From contig BLZA01000043.1 of NCBI GenBank assembly GCA_013423385.1, positions 186,001-250,000 on the forward strand: DNA of 64,000 nt. The letters are read 5' to 3'. Numbering within the stretch: position 1 is the stretch's first letter; each line of letters opens with the position of its first letter. A model generated the notes under the pieces. That model ran no database searches. It was not told the DNA's origin and was given only the letters and a program-made list of their open reading frames with translations. Position numbers and translations under genes: made by a program. This DNA is from Naganishia liquefaciens (lineage: Eukaryota; Basidiomycota; Tremellomycetes; Filobasidiales; Filobasidiaceae). This document shows, piece by piece, positions 10,505-22,127 of the stretch.

Positions 10505-11595
10505 ATGTCCAACACCACCGCCTCGGCATTCCGTATCGACGGGAAATCGTGCCTGATTACGGGCGGCGCCTCGGGCCTCGGGCTCGCTTCCGCTCGGGCC
10601 CTCCTCGACGCTGGCGCTTCCGGAATCACGCTTGTGGATCTATCCCAGGCGTCTCTTCAGAGCGCAGTGACAGGTCCGCTGAAGGGCTTTCAAGACCGCG
10701 TGGAGCTCGTCAGTGGGGATATCAGTGAAGAGAGTGTGAATGAGGAGATGGTGAAGAGGGCAAAAGAACGGTGGGGCAAGGCACCAGAGGTGGTGGTGCT
10801 TTGTGCAGGGATCAGTCAAGATTATCAGGTTCCTCTCGTCGATATGGAGGAGGCTATCTGGGACAAGGTCATGGGTGTGAATCTAAAGGGGTGTAAGTTC
10901 CCCCCTTGATCTGTTCGCGGAGCGTGGATGCTCAAGAATGGGGTTAGCGTTTTTGGGGCTCAAGCATGCCGGAAAGGCGATGACGGAGAACGGAGGAAAG
11001 GGAGGGTCGATCATCTTGATCTCGAGTCAGCTGGGCCTTGATGGTAGGCTTCAGCCCTACATGGAAAGACTCTGCCCAAGATCGCTGATCCGAATATTCG
11101 ACTCTTTGTTCAGGCGTACCCAATGCCGGAGCATATTCCGCATCAAAGGTATGTCCCAAAAGGGCAGTACACGAATCCTGTTCTTAACCGGTCCCATGCC
11201 TCAGTTTGCCGTCCGAGGCCTCATGAGCAGCGCCGCGCAAGAACTAGGGCCCAAAGGGATCCGCGTCAACGCCATTGCGCCCGGCGTGAGTCCATGGTTT
11301 CCCGTGCCCGAGCAGAGTTATCTCTGACTCCTGAATGGACTAGCCCATCGACACGCCCATGCTTCGAGACTGGCCGGCGGAGAAGCGGGGCGATCTGACT
11401 GCGCAGTGCAACTTGGGACGAGCGGGGGCTGGTGAGTCGCACCTCAAATGAAATGATGAGAACCGCATGTTGATTCTTCTTTGCACATCAGCTGACGAGA
11501 TCGGGCGAACTGTGCTGTACCTTGCGTCTGAGGCGGGTGCGTACTGCAGTGGGAGCACGATCAAGGTCGATGGCGGGTGGTCCAAGTGGTGCTAG
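10505..11595 (+). CDS. Short-chain dehydrogenase/reductase
   Basis: This is a classical SDR oxidoreductase using NAD(P)(H); the substrate is unknown. Six exons (10505-10892, 10948-11043, 11114-11148, 11205-11285, 11344-11431, 11492-11595) give 263 residues, the usual SDR size. The Rossmann motif TGGASGLG, the catalytic serine in ISSQ, YSASK (the YxxxK pair) and the PG-PI loop with VNAIAPGPIDTPM are present. The usual NNAG is replaced by LCAG. The C-terminus reads SGSTIKVDGGW, typical of the family. The start at 10505 gives the normal length. Confidence 0.9.
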
Positions 11596-12193
11596 AGCAA
11601 GTTGTACTCCCGAACGACAACATTTCATTTCAACCATGCTGAAAGGCGTTACATGGCCCGTTTGTGCGCCACTTTTATTGGTATATGTGTCGTCAAGCAC
11701 CTACACTGCATTGTCTTCTAGCGGATCATGTTCCAATGTATATATTTTTGCGCTGCTCCTGCCTGGTCGGCATCCATTTGCGTGTATCACCTCGCCAATG
11801 TCATGTCTGAATCCGTCAGAATGCCGGTCAGCATGGCTCGCGTTACATACCACCAGTATGTGCCGGGCTCCCCGTGATCTTGTTGCGCACGAGACAGACT
11901 TGTCAAGACTCTCGGCGCGCGTTGCCTCTCAAGCTGGAAATTACCGCAACACGGCGGTTCGGCTGGACGGCTGGCTAGACGTCTCTTGCCTTCGGATGTT
12001 TCATTTGTCGCTATCAGCTATTCTATTACCAGCCTCACGGCGATCGCCGAAAACCCAGAGCCGGCGGCTCGCGCTGGATTCAGTGTCGTGATCCAGTACA
12101 TGGTCCAGTCCAGTTCGCTCGACACATAACGGCGGACGATCGGATTGACGTTTGTGGTCTCTCAGCCACCTTCCTGCACCCCAGACATTACAG
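11596..12193. other. Intergenic, no gene recognised
   Basis: About 0.6 kb between two co-oriented genes. A 189-codon plus-strand open frame overlaps the end of the SDR out of frame and carries no motif, so I treat it as chance. A TATATATT sequence near 11740 is the only AT-rich spot. Confidence 0.5.
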
Positions 12194-13899
12194 ATGGCAG
12201 TCGGTCCCACCTCACCTCTCACTCACGATTCAAGGTGTGTCCGACGTGGAACGTGCGGATGCTTCGGGGCTTCCGCTGACGAGCGTCCTTTAGAATCATC
12301 GTTGTCGGCGGCGCTGGAACTATCGGATCTTCGACCGCCCTCCACCTGTGTCGAAGAGGCTACAAGAATGTCCTCATACTCGACGTTTATGGTTTCCCGT
12401 CGGATCGGGCAGTATATGGCCCCTCGCAATCTGCGGGAGGATCAGATCTCAACAAGATTATCGGCTCATCCAACAGCGGGACGAGAGCAGAGATTACGGA
12501 TATGACAATGGACATGTGGCGGAACGATCCGGTATTCAGCGAACACTATCACGAGGTCGGCGAGGTGAGTTAGTGTATCCTTTGCGGAACAGTATTTCCT
12601 GACAATGGGCACAGCTTTCTGCCGCCGGCGAACCCGAGCATATCGCAAGTTTGCGAGTATCATACGAAGCAAAGCTCAAGCATCCAATCAAGTCGAAAGA
12701 AGTCGAATGGCTCGGTACTCGAGAAGAAATCGTCAAGCGTTGTCCGCATCTCGCGAAAGCAAGCATTGACGGATGGCAGGGAATCTGGAACTTCAAGGCA
12801 GGATGGGGCGCGGCGAATGACGCGGTTGACTCAGTGGGCAGAGAGCTGAAGCGATTCGGAGTCAACATGGTGTTTGGGCAGTAGGTACTCCTGGTCGTCT
12901 CATGTTCTTTCGTGCTCAAGAAAAACCTTTGCCAGATCGGGAACGTTTGAGCGTCCGATGATCGACCCCGTGTCGAAACGCTGCGTCGGTGTCATCGCAA
13001 AAGACGGCAGCAGATACGAGGCAGATCGCGTCGTGATGGCCACCGGTGCATGGAGTCCCTCTTTGATCGATCTCAAGGGGCAGTGTGTGTCCAAGGTATG
13101 CTCTGCGTCGTCGACTATGCATACTGGCGACTCATTCAGAATCGTTCACAAGTGCTGGATCGTCGCCCATCTCGAACTCTCCGCCGAAGAGGCCGCTAGA
13201 TACAGGAGCATACCCGTCGTGTACAACGAGGAAGTCGTAAGTCCCGCTTAACATTTGATCGGCAAAGGCTTACAATCTCTAAAGGGCTTCTGCTTCGAGC
13301 CACGCCTTATCAAAGACTATGAACCAGGCAAGGACCGATGGATCATCAAGTTGTGCGATGAATTCCCCGGATACACGAGATTTATGGAGAGTCAGCCGTT
13401 TGGGGCGGAAAGACCGGTCAAGGTGTCTGTTCCGCGGTCACATTCGGCGCATCCAACGGATACGGTGCCCGACGAAGGAATGAAGAGGTTGAGGCGAGTG
13501 GTCGAGGTCATGCTACCCGAATTCGCTCAACGGGAATTTGTCAAGTCGTACATGTGTTGGTGCACCGGTGAGTCTTCGGAGCTAGCGGTATAGCGCCAAT
13601 GCTCATCCGCGAAACTTCAAGACACGGCCGACGCCGAATGGCTTTTCTGCCAGCATCCAGATCATCCGGGTCTCTTCCTCGCAACAGGAGACTCGGGACA
13701 CTCTTTTGTCACCTTGCCCTCAGTCGGGCATCAAGTGTGTGATCTGTTGGAAGGGACCGCACCGGCGGATCGGATGCGCAAGTGGGCTTGGAGGCCTGGA
13801 CAAGGCGATCCTAATCATACGGGGCGAGGCGGACCGGATCCGCTGGACCTTGGAGACTTGGAGGGTTGGGCGCATGGGGACGACGAGAGGGCGGAGTGA
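12194..13899 (+). CDS. FAD-dependent amine oxidase, fructosyl-amino-acid-oxidase/sarcosine-oxidase type
   Basis: This is a flavoenzyme of the DAO family that probably oxidises a secondary amine such as a fructosyl amino acid, releasing hydrogen peroxide. Seven exons (12194-12234, 12294-12564, 12615-12880, 12936-13095, 13153-13236, 13285-13567, 13622-13899) give 460 residues. The FAD-binding start IIVVGGAGTIGSSTALHL is split off behind a 13-codon first exon. SSNSGTRAEITDM resembles the loop after the dinucleotide fold in Amadoriases. MCWCT near residue 365 could hold the cysteine that binds FAD covalently in this family. HPDHPGLFLATGDSGHSF and the final RKWAWRPG are typical. No peroxisomal SKL is seen at the C-terminus (it ends AE), unlike many relatives. 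Confidence 0.85.
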
Positions 13900-14189
13900 T
13901 GAATAGGTTGTCGGAAGATTAGAGTCGCGATTATAGATGATTTTATCACATGGGCTTAGACGAATTTGCGCCACCGGTATGTGTAGCTTCGGGTACCGTT
14001 CTTTTACTTTCTTCACGCTAAACGGCAGTCGTCACGTGAATTGACGGTTGTCGCGACTGACTGAGACAAGAGCAGCCAATCTACCAGCCATTTACGTGAA
14101 AGAAGCAATGCATGCTGGCCTTGAGTTCCTTCGCTAGTCTGTTCTTAGCGGTATTTTGAGCTTCTCCCCTCTGGTCGACCCGTCTGGAA
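13900..14189. other. Intergenic, nothing recognised
   Basis: This is the 3' flank of the flavoenzyme gene. No coding or RNA feature is seen. Confidence 0.5.
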
Positions 14190-14451
14190 AAGGTCTTATC
14201 AAATCCCGAAATGCGGCTTTGAAACCATCTTAAGCAGGTGTATTTGCATAGACAAAGAACCAACATTCTGCCAAATGTGCTTCCGCGCGCTGATGCGAAG
14301 GTGTCCTGCTCAAGTGAATAGGAGGTTCCCTCATCATCACCTTGCTCTTTCTGATCTCCCCATAGCCCAATCTTGACCGTCTAGAATCCTTATAATTCTT
14401 GCGCTCGCCATTTGGCGTTCACAGTCGCTTCATACGCCTGCTATCATCAAG
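14190..14451. repeat. Promoter copy A of an inverted dispersed duplication
   Basis: Read on the minus strand, this stretch aligns with 62066-62320 at roughly 85 percent identity by eye. Shared blocks include ACACCTGCTTAAG, TTGGTTCTTTGTCTAT and AGCAAGGTGATGATGA. On the plus strand it is the immediate promoter and 5' UTR of the F-box-like gene. The homology runs on into the first 25 codons of that gene, so a promoter plus gene start was duplicated. Confidence 0.8.
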
Positions 14452-15706
14452 ATGGCGGAGAAAACTACCCAGCGACACGAGGCTGGTACCATAATCAACT
14501 CATCTACTACTCCTGCGCCACAAACCGCGATGCCGTCTCCTTTCGATCGCTTGTCCGATGAAATGCTTGCGACCATTGGAGAGATGATCCGAGATCAAGA
14601 TACCGGTACCGACACCTTGTCGCTCGCCGCAACCAGCAAGCGATTGAGAAATGCTATCAGTGGCGCCGCGGCGCGTATTTACATGATGGAAATCAAGAAG
14701 ACCAACTTTGAGAACGAGATGGAGTATGCGATATTGATTGCTGGAGGGAAGATCGACCAGATCCGGTGAGACATGGACCGAAAGCTGCCGTTGATGAGGT
14801 TTCTCATCCCCTCCTTGACCCATAGACACTTGGTTCTACGGTCGAGAGACAGCTCCAATATCAAAATCGAGGGTCAACGACTTATCGACCGTTTGACTCT
14901 TACTTGCTCGGGACTCAAAACCATCACCTTTTGGCCTAGCTTGCCCGACCGACCTGTCACTTCGTTTCTGCCAGCGTACAATCCAGCAAGCCGAGATATC
15001 GAGGACTTGGGAAGGGCACTACAGCAGCTGAGATGGGGATATTGGAAGCCTGCGAAGCGATGGGGGGAGGAAGGACTACCCATCACCTTCAAGATCCTCG
15101 ACAGTCCGGATAGTCCTACAGATTCGAAGGTCGCCACACCATCTGTACCCAGCATGAATTTCGGCTTGCATGATGTCAAGTTCGTCCCCAAAGGGTACTT
15201 CTCGCCTCCCGGTTTCTATCCTACCCAGAACATTCAGCAAGTCGCCACGGCAATCAGCATGTCGCCGAATGAGACCGGAAAGAAGATACACATCGTCAAT
15301 TTTGTCAATTGGAGCAAAGAAGGAAGGGATTGCACCGCCGATCTCGTAAGTCGTTGTCCGCTTTCTGCGTGTGGTCTAACAGAGCTCCATCAATCAGGTC
15401 CAAAGAATCTTGCCCTTTGCCAATTTTTCTTTACACATCGAAATCCTCGTCGAAGCAGGTGATGTACAACCCACCTTGCAAGCCGGTCAACAATTTGCCA
15501 GGAGCCTTGCAGCGGCTTACCTCAAAGCGCGCAACACAGCCCGTGGGCAAAGTGCCTCGGTATCCGTTCGAGTTTCTGGCCAGAGGGCGATCCACGGAAG
15601 CAGTCTCTATATCACGGTCAATGCTGGCGGGCCTCATGTTGCGCGAGCTCAAATCGACTTCCGAAGCTGCGGTGAACGGGTTGGAAGCATCGGCTACATG
15701 AAATAA
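14452..15706 (+). CDS. F-box-like protein
   Basis: Possibly a substrate adaptor of an SCF ubiquitin ligase. Three exons (14452-14765, 14826-15345, 15398-15706) give 380 residues. The N-terminal region (about residues 28-66) fits an F-box: FDRLSDEMLATIGEMI followed by LSLAATSKRLRNAI. The remainder is predicted to be mixed alpha/beta without a repeat or motif I know, as is common for fungal lineage-specific F-box proteins. The second half reads well across both junctions. The promoter and first codons have a second, truncated copy near 62 kb. The F-box call is moderate and the gene itself is well supported. Confidence 0.65.
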
Positions 15707-16469
15707 ACCGAGGAAGATTTTCGGAATAAACCTGCATGCCGCAATCGCCCACCCTGTTTTGGTCCACGTAGAAACGCATTCACTCAAGTATCAAGTTGTA
15801 TGTGCAAAAACAAGAAAGCAGTTGTCGACCAGTCAAAGAAACCCTTTTATCAATGAATAACAGACTCGATTCCCCTTGCACATCGTTCCAACTGAAAAAG
15901 AGTGTTCGACAGGTTGTTTCGCTGGCTGGAAGTCGTATTGATCTTCTCTCGCAAGAAGCCTTTTCCTGCCGGAGAACATTTGAAGACCGTTTCCGATCTC
16001 AACGACGCTTTCGAACTGCCGACATTGCCGTGACACGGAGAGTCCGTTCAGCACCTCCTGTCGTACCGCAGAACGCAATAGGTCTCCTCGTCACGCGTAC
16101 CTAGAGGCTGCGTCGACTCCTGAAGGCTAGATTGAAATCCTCTTGGCGTCTGAGGAGTTGACAATCTGTTGCGACAATGGGGCTGAATATCCTGTGGATT
16201 TATCTGTCAAGTGCAAGATTTGGTAAGCTGTGAAACTAGCTGCAACTGACGAGAAGAACAGCATAGATACGTCAGAGTGTGACATTTGTTCTAGGCACTC
16301 TCGGAGAAGACGCTTGACTGAATGACCATGCTTGGAGACTGACCCTCAAGCTCGCATAGATCTGTTAAGACATTCATGCAGCTCCTCACACCGCTCGAAA
16401 GGATCCGGAATTTTGGCTATACAAGTTACAGCACTCATCATTTCCCATTGGATGCTTCGCATGCTTCCT
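15707..16469. other. Intergenic, no gene recognised
   Basis: This is the 3' flank of the F-box-like gene and the start of the decay zone. Open frames are short and without motifs. Sequence similar to beta-COP becomes visible only from about 16470. Confidence 0.5.
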
Positions 16470-18075
16470 CTTGGCGATTGCTACCCAACTCTCCGCAACC
16501 TTGCGCAATTATTGGCGATTCAGGTCCTGCATGGATTGTTGAATGCTTTGGGTGCGACGGATGAACTCATGCAGATGGCCGTGATCGAATGGGTTCAACT
16601 GGAGATCAAGACCGAAGCAGCGAATCGAGTACTTCTCGTTTGTCTGCGCATACCAGCTCGTGCTGACCTCCTCTTCAGGCTCATTGGTTCAGGACTATAT
16701 TTAGCCTACTCAACTCGCCCAGTCATGCCGCCAAGGACCAGGCCGCGACTAGCCTGACCGTTTTGTCCGCGGCGGCTGTCAGTACTCAGTGGTGAGTTTA
16801 TCGGCGGCTCTTCAGGTATATTGCCGATACACCTGTAGCGGTTCGCGCTTCACTGATCGAGCTGATCACCAAGGAGGCCGACAACAATGTTAAGCTCATG
16901 ATGCCAAAGTTGACTGAAAACGTCAACGTTAGTGAAGTCTAGTGGGTCCTGACGCATCAATAGATCCCCAAGACGACGGAGAAGAAGGAAAGAGAAAGCG
17001 TGAAAGTGGTCGTTTAGGCTGAAAACCTCATCTTCAGCCGGCAATTTACCAAAAAGAACGTCTGGGGGGAAGCGACGACGTGAGTCCTGTTCGTCGCAAA
17101 GTCTGCCAATTCTCACATGTCGGCATCAAGTGAAGTAGATCTTCCGCGAGCGACCTGAGCCCTGGAAGTTCGAAACGACTTCATCTCGAGGCTCAGCCGG
17201 TCCGAACAGCTCTCAGGTAAGCTCGAGCCTCCAGGCATTTTGCTCGCCCTGCTGACTTCATGCCCCGCAGGATTCACTGATCCCGTATACGCCGAAGCGT
17301 TTGTCAATATTCGGCGCTTCGACATTCTGATTTCTGCTTGGTAAGCAAGGTTGCAGACGACCCATCGAGTGCCTGCTTCGGAGAGAGGTCCTCATTATCG
17401 ATCAGACAGGTGACACATTGCAAGACCTGACAACCGAATTTGCTACTCTTGGTTACCCAAAGCTCGTAGCGCGACCGGCTCTCCATACACTCGGCCCGAG
17501 TTTCTTTCACAACATCACAGCGACCATCAAGGTCTCTTCGACAGAGACTGGTGTCTGAAACGTGGTATTTGACGAAGAATGTTGGGCTGATACAAGCGTT
17601 AACAGGTGTGCTCAACGATGTTCAAGTGGATATGATGAATTCTGCCACAACGACATACCTCACCGAGGCGCAGGTACGCAGAAGGAATGTCTCTCCCCGG
17701 CAAAATAGCTGAAACGGTTTGCGTGTACGCAGCATCTGAATTTATTTGAACGGGAGAATAAAGTGACTGCCAACACGATAATTAGGTACGTCAAACCCCT
17801 CCGGCTGTCCCGCTCTTTTCCGACTCGAATGCCAGCGATCCCCGGCAATACATGAAGCACATTATGAAGTGGATAGACATGGCCTATTTATTGCCCGATC
17901 CAGCGCTCTTGGGAGATTGCGACTCCGTGTCAGCCAACCGCCGCGCGCGAAGCTTGTTCGGCGGAAACGCCCTGGTCAGTTTGTCGACCGAAAAGACAGA
18001 AGATAGGGACATTCAGAGGCATGTCAGGATCCGGTCGAAGACTCAGGGTATCGCATTATCGCTTGCAAAGTCGAG
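16470..18075 (+). pseudogene. SEC26: Coatomer beta subunit (SEC26/beta-COP), decayed duplicate
   Basis: Beta-COP is part of the COPI coat. Pieces of it appear in order. DELMQMAVIEWVQLEIKTEA lies near 16560-16620, ADNNVKLMM near 16885, and RQFTKKN near 17040. GFTDPVYAEAFV lies near 17270, DTLQDLTTEFATLG near 17410 and FHNITATIKVSSTETGV near 17500. GDCDSVSANRRARSLFGGNAL lies near 17913 and HVRIRSKTQGIALSL near 18020. Stops and frame changes separate the pieces, and the part between roughly residues 330 and 650 of a normal protein is missing. Intron-like sequence with intact GT and AG ends remains (for example 17217-17271), so this is a DNA-level duplicate rather than a retrocopy. An intact SEC26 must exist elsewhere. 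Confidence 0.85.
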
Positions 18076-20613
18076 TTTGGCCGTCCTTTCGCATTTGATG
18101 GCAGAATTCGACATAGTTGCATGGTCTGAGTTGAGTGGTTGTGTGTTGGCGCAAAAGGCTGTCGTGACGACGCCCATCTTGTAGGGCTCGCGAGAGCCAG
18201 AAAGCGGAATGTAAAGACCGTGGGTGGACCAGCTGTACTCTGCCAGGGGAAAAGGAGGCGCAAAGCTTCTTTGATGAAGACGCCATGGCAAATTTACCGA
18301 TCAGAGTCACCAGACGGACTTGCGACGTCCTACAGCCGGCAGCCTTATCTGGCGAGTCGCGCCCAAGTTGTCACGAGATTTACGTGGCCAATCAATTGTA
18401 TGCAAAGAAGTCTATGATGTACGACCGCAACATCTGGAGGCATTCACTTGTCGGCAGTGGATAATCTGGAGCTGCTATCGAGATCGGTCAGTCCGGACAC
18501 TCATGTGGGCTTGTATCGAGGATGTCGAAGCGCTTCCAACAGATTGAGTCCCCATTCTGCAAAATTGCAGGGTAGCGTAAAGTTTGAACTGGCCTTCCGG
18601 CCAGAACCCAAGCCTCACAAAAACTGCTATCGGCACTAAAAGGCGGGAAGCTCGGGAACACTTGATGAATGCTGACTGCTGTGATTCCGGCAATGTTTTC
18701 ATTTCCCGATCAATCGCTTCGTTTCGTATTTGTCGAATGGCAATGACTTCGGGACTCAACTGTTGACAGTTTCTCCTCCAGCTATCGGCACCTTGCGGAA
18801 CCGCTTCCTGCCGCCTTTCAAGTTTGTGGTGTCTTCCCCATCAGCTTGTGGGCCTGATGTATGTCCTACATGTTTTCCAGTACCCGGCTACACCCGTTTA
18901 ACCCTGAAGTCACACCCTACATTTGTGCGTGGCTCCATGGCTCCGGGAAGAAAGTTGACTGCGGCGAAGCCACAGCTGCGGACGAGCAGTGTTTCAGCTT
19001 GGAGCAGGCGAAAGACATAAATTTATTAATGAGGTGCCAGCTCTAGGCGTTAGCAAAATTTCGGGATCTTCATTTCGGTCACAACCCCCAACAACAGACT
19101 GACAGAGAGGAGAAAATGCAAGAGTCCGCTCGATTTAATTCAACAACGTGAATAGTCTTTGTTCATTCGCTCAGTAGTTGCCTTTTCCCGAACTGATGTC
19201 CAAGAATTTCTGGCAACAAAAAGCGATCCTGCAGGCTTGACTGCCAGGACCAATCACAACGTCTTCGCCGACCCGCACAGGCCATCTGACAGGAGAGTCG
19301 TCGAGGAACTCTGCCAGTAGTCAAGTTGGCGGGCGGGCAGTTCGTCCGGAACGGACTTGCTGCCCTGCGTAGCCGCTCCAGTTCCGCTGGGACGAGACCC
19401 CGCTTTCCTGGAGTCAAGTTGGCGGGCGGGCAGTTCGTCCGGAACGGACTTGCTGCCCTGCGTAGCCGCTCCAGTTCCGCTGGGACGAGACCCCGCTTTC
19501 CTTTGCGTCCCACGTCCGGGGCGGTCATCATAGCATGTCCACCATTATTTCCAAGCAAATAATGTTGGCGATGATCAGGAGTCGATCTAGGAGCCTCTTA
19601 AAACTCGCTCTAGTCTCGTCGTTCACATCCAGCTAGACCAACTTCCTACACCACGAAGGCGTGTGATTGACAGAACATCCGCTAGTCGCATATATTCTAC
19701 GGCTGTGACTTTTTCTGGTTGTTTCTTTTTTGCTTTCCTCTCCATCACAATGTGATATCGCGTGCCTTCGAGGTTCACAGCTAAGCAAAATCTCGCCACG
19801 ATTACGCCTTCAAGGCTTCCCCGCGAGTGGAATCAGCTGGATCTGGCTCTGACTTCGCTTGTAGCAGTTGAAAAGCAGACAGACGTCGAATTCATATCTC
19901 GACCCCTGGCTACCCTGTGATTCTTTTCGCTACGCGCGGTGAGACATTCGGGTCGTTGTGAGGGGACAGACTGACCAAGCTCCCCAGAGTCGATTTCTAA
20001 GTAAGCTTCCCCCAGCCCCACAGGGAGCTTGCAATGTCCGCTATCTAGACAGTCAAAAAAGAGGTCGTCTTATCTGGTAGAACTGCTTGACGAACAAGTG
20101 ATTGCTGCTGAGACATCGGGATGCACGGATCGTCTCCGCGTCTGCAGCCTCGAACTCCGCCTAACGGTGTTCGCCTATGTCTGCCAGAGGGAGGGTTGAC
20201 ATGTCAACATCAGTTGCAGGCTCCTGGTATTCGCTAATGGCTCCCAGCATCTTCTCCAAGTACAATATGCAGAGCGGAAAAGATCAGCAGCTGTATCCGA
20301 CTCTATGTTGTTATCGACAGGGCAGATCGTTCTCGTTCTGCTGACGTGACACTGTTAAAGGCAAACTTGAGCCCAGACCGGCGCAGACCCCGCTGGAGAT
20401 TCACCCGCCAGCTCGGATCTGTCTATACGAAAGAGTCAAGGCGCAAATTCGATCGCCTGGAACTTTGAGGCAAGATCTGACCGTCGCATGCGATGGGTGA
20501 TGCATAATTACTGGTGTACAAAAAGGGCTCTCCTCGCTGTCACATAGACATCCTCTGCCACCTTTATTCGGCTTTCTGCTTCATCATGGTACCTGTCCGA
20601 GGTCCAACTTCCG
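18076..20613. other. Gene-poor decay zone
   Basis: This 2.5-kb stretch has no credible gene. Open frames stay below 97 codons and carry no recognisable domain. It contains the 93-bp tandem duplication described separately. The right border is the 3' end of the aldo-keto reductase. Together with the SEC26 pseudogene it forms almost 5 kb without a working gene, unusual for this compact region. Confidence 0.55.
19321..19503. repeat. Perfect 93-bp tandem duplication with an internal hairpin
   Basis: Two copies, starting at 19321 and 19414, are identical over at least 90 bases. Each can form a hairpin: GGGCAG (19335-19340) pairs with CTGCCC (19360-19365) around an inner GTCCG-GAA-CGGAC stem. The unit is GC-rich. 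Because 93 is a multiple of three, both strands stay open across it (78 codons plus, part of 131 codons minus), but no known protein motif appears. Confidence 0.95.
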
Positions 20614-22127
20614 CTAAGAGAATCCTTGGTTCGGTCTGACAGTGTAGGCATCTTCGATTTCCTTAATATCTTCGTCGGACAATTTGACGTGAATAGCCCT
20701 GAGCGCATCATCTAAGGACCTGGCGTTGGAAATACCGATGATCGGCGCTGTCACAACTGGATTCTTGAGAACCCTTTAAGGACATGTCGCGTTAATATCC
20801 AGCTTGAGATGTTGTATTCTAAGCACTTACCACGCGCAAGCGACTTGCGCCATAGGCAGCTGAAGCCTGTTTGCAACTTTTTCGATAGCTCCGGCGACCT
20901 GTCGAACGTCATCAGAAAGAGTGAACCCATCTACAGATCACAGGACACCTACATCCGTATCGCACTGCTGCGCCTGACTGATCTTTTGTTTGCCTCGACT
21001 AGTTTCACCAAATTCCTTTGGAGGCCTCGTCAACAATCCGCCCTGCTTGACTATCAGCATTTCAGATAGCCTAAGCGGTGATCTTGACTCACTGCCAACG
21101 GACTCCACGGAATCACTCCAACACCCAGCTTCTTGCAACACGGCAACATCTCCTGCTCCTCGTTACGGTAACTCGCTGCGTAAAAGTTCTGCATCGAGAT
21201 GAACTCTGTCCACCCGTGCAATCGAGCGACCATGTTGTACTCCATGAACTGCCATGCCCACATCGACGAGCCTCCGATATCTATAGGAAGCGTAAGTAGG
21301 GATATTGTCTATGCACTGCAATTGCGCTTGCTTACATCGAACTTTGCCGCTCTGAACAACATCGTGTAACGCTCTCATCGTCTCTTCGTACGGAACGTGG
21401 GGATCGGCTCGATGAATTTGAAGCAGATCTAGACAAGGACATCAGAGGCCGCTTCGTATACGCCCTCGGGTCTACTCACCGATATAGTCCACGTCTAGAC
21501 GTTTCAAGCTAGCATCCACCGCATCAAAGATGTGCTTTCGACTCAACCCGTTGTTGTTTGCGTGGTGATACTCTTTCTCCAATACGTCCTTGTCAACCCC
21601 GATGCACTGCAAAAGCGATTCAGCAGATGGTCCCCCTGAGCTTTACTTGTTTCTTACCTTCTCCCAGTCACGGGCGACAGTGCCGAACAGCTTCGTCGCT
21701 ACCACGATCTCATTTCGCGGCAAGTTGTACTTTTTGATAGCCTTGCCAGTAATCACTTCGCTGACACCGTTCGAGTAGATATCCGCGGTATCGAAGAAGT
21801 TGATGCCGGCATCATAGGCAGCCTTGATGAGGGGTAGTGATTCTTCCTCTGTTGAATACTACATCAGACCTGTTTGCTAGAAGCGCGTAGACGGTAGCTC
21901 ACCCTCGATGATCCATTCACCCCATCGCTTGTCACCGCTGAATTCCCCTCAGAGTCAGAACGCTCCTTGCTTGTGAGCAGATAAAGGACTCACTAGCTCA
22001 TCATTCCTAAGCAGATCTTACTGACACGCAAACCCGACTTGCCGAGGTATGCGTACTCCATCTTGCCCTTGTTGTCCTTGACGACATCTTCCAGGTTGTA
22101 GGATTCCTTCGGTCGAACGTGAGACAT
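20614..22127 (-). CDS. Aldo/keto reductase
   Basis: This is an NADPH-dependent reductase of aldehydes or ketones with a TIM-barrel fold; the substrate is unknown. Nine exons (21994-22127, 21903-21937, 21658-21848, 21480-21606, 21336-21428, 21093-21280, 20953-21042, 20831-20898, 20614-20773) give 361 residues. Catalytic residues are visible: Asp and Tyr in FFDTADIYS, Lys in VVATKLFG and His in LLQIHRAD. The cofactor loop near the end is [16 protein letters not shown]. The order [20 protein letters not shown] and VIPWSPLA fit the YajO/versiconal-reductase-like subgroup. The start at 22127 directly precedes this conserved N-terminus. A longer open frame upstream has no similarity and was not used. 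Confidence 0.92.

Noticed and set aside
15731-15746. A match of about 15 bases (CCTGCATGCCGCAAT) with 61015-61030
   Set aside because: A match this short is expected by chance in 64 kb, and its orientation does not fit the F-box-region duplication.
19326-19562. 78-codon plus-strand and 131-codon minus-strand frames over the tandem repeat
   Set aside because: The repeat length (93) keeps every frame open. No motif or splice context supports a gene.
10505-22127. A secondary-metabolite cluster around the SDR, flavoenzyme and aldo-keto reductase
   Set aside because: There is no synthase, transporter or regulator gene nearby, and a pseudogene zone separates the enzymes.
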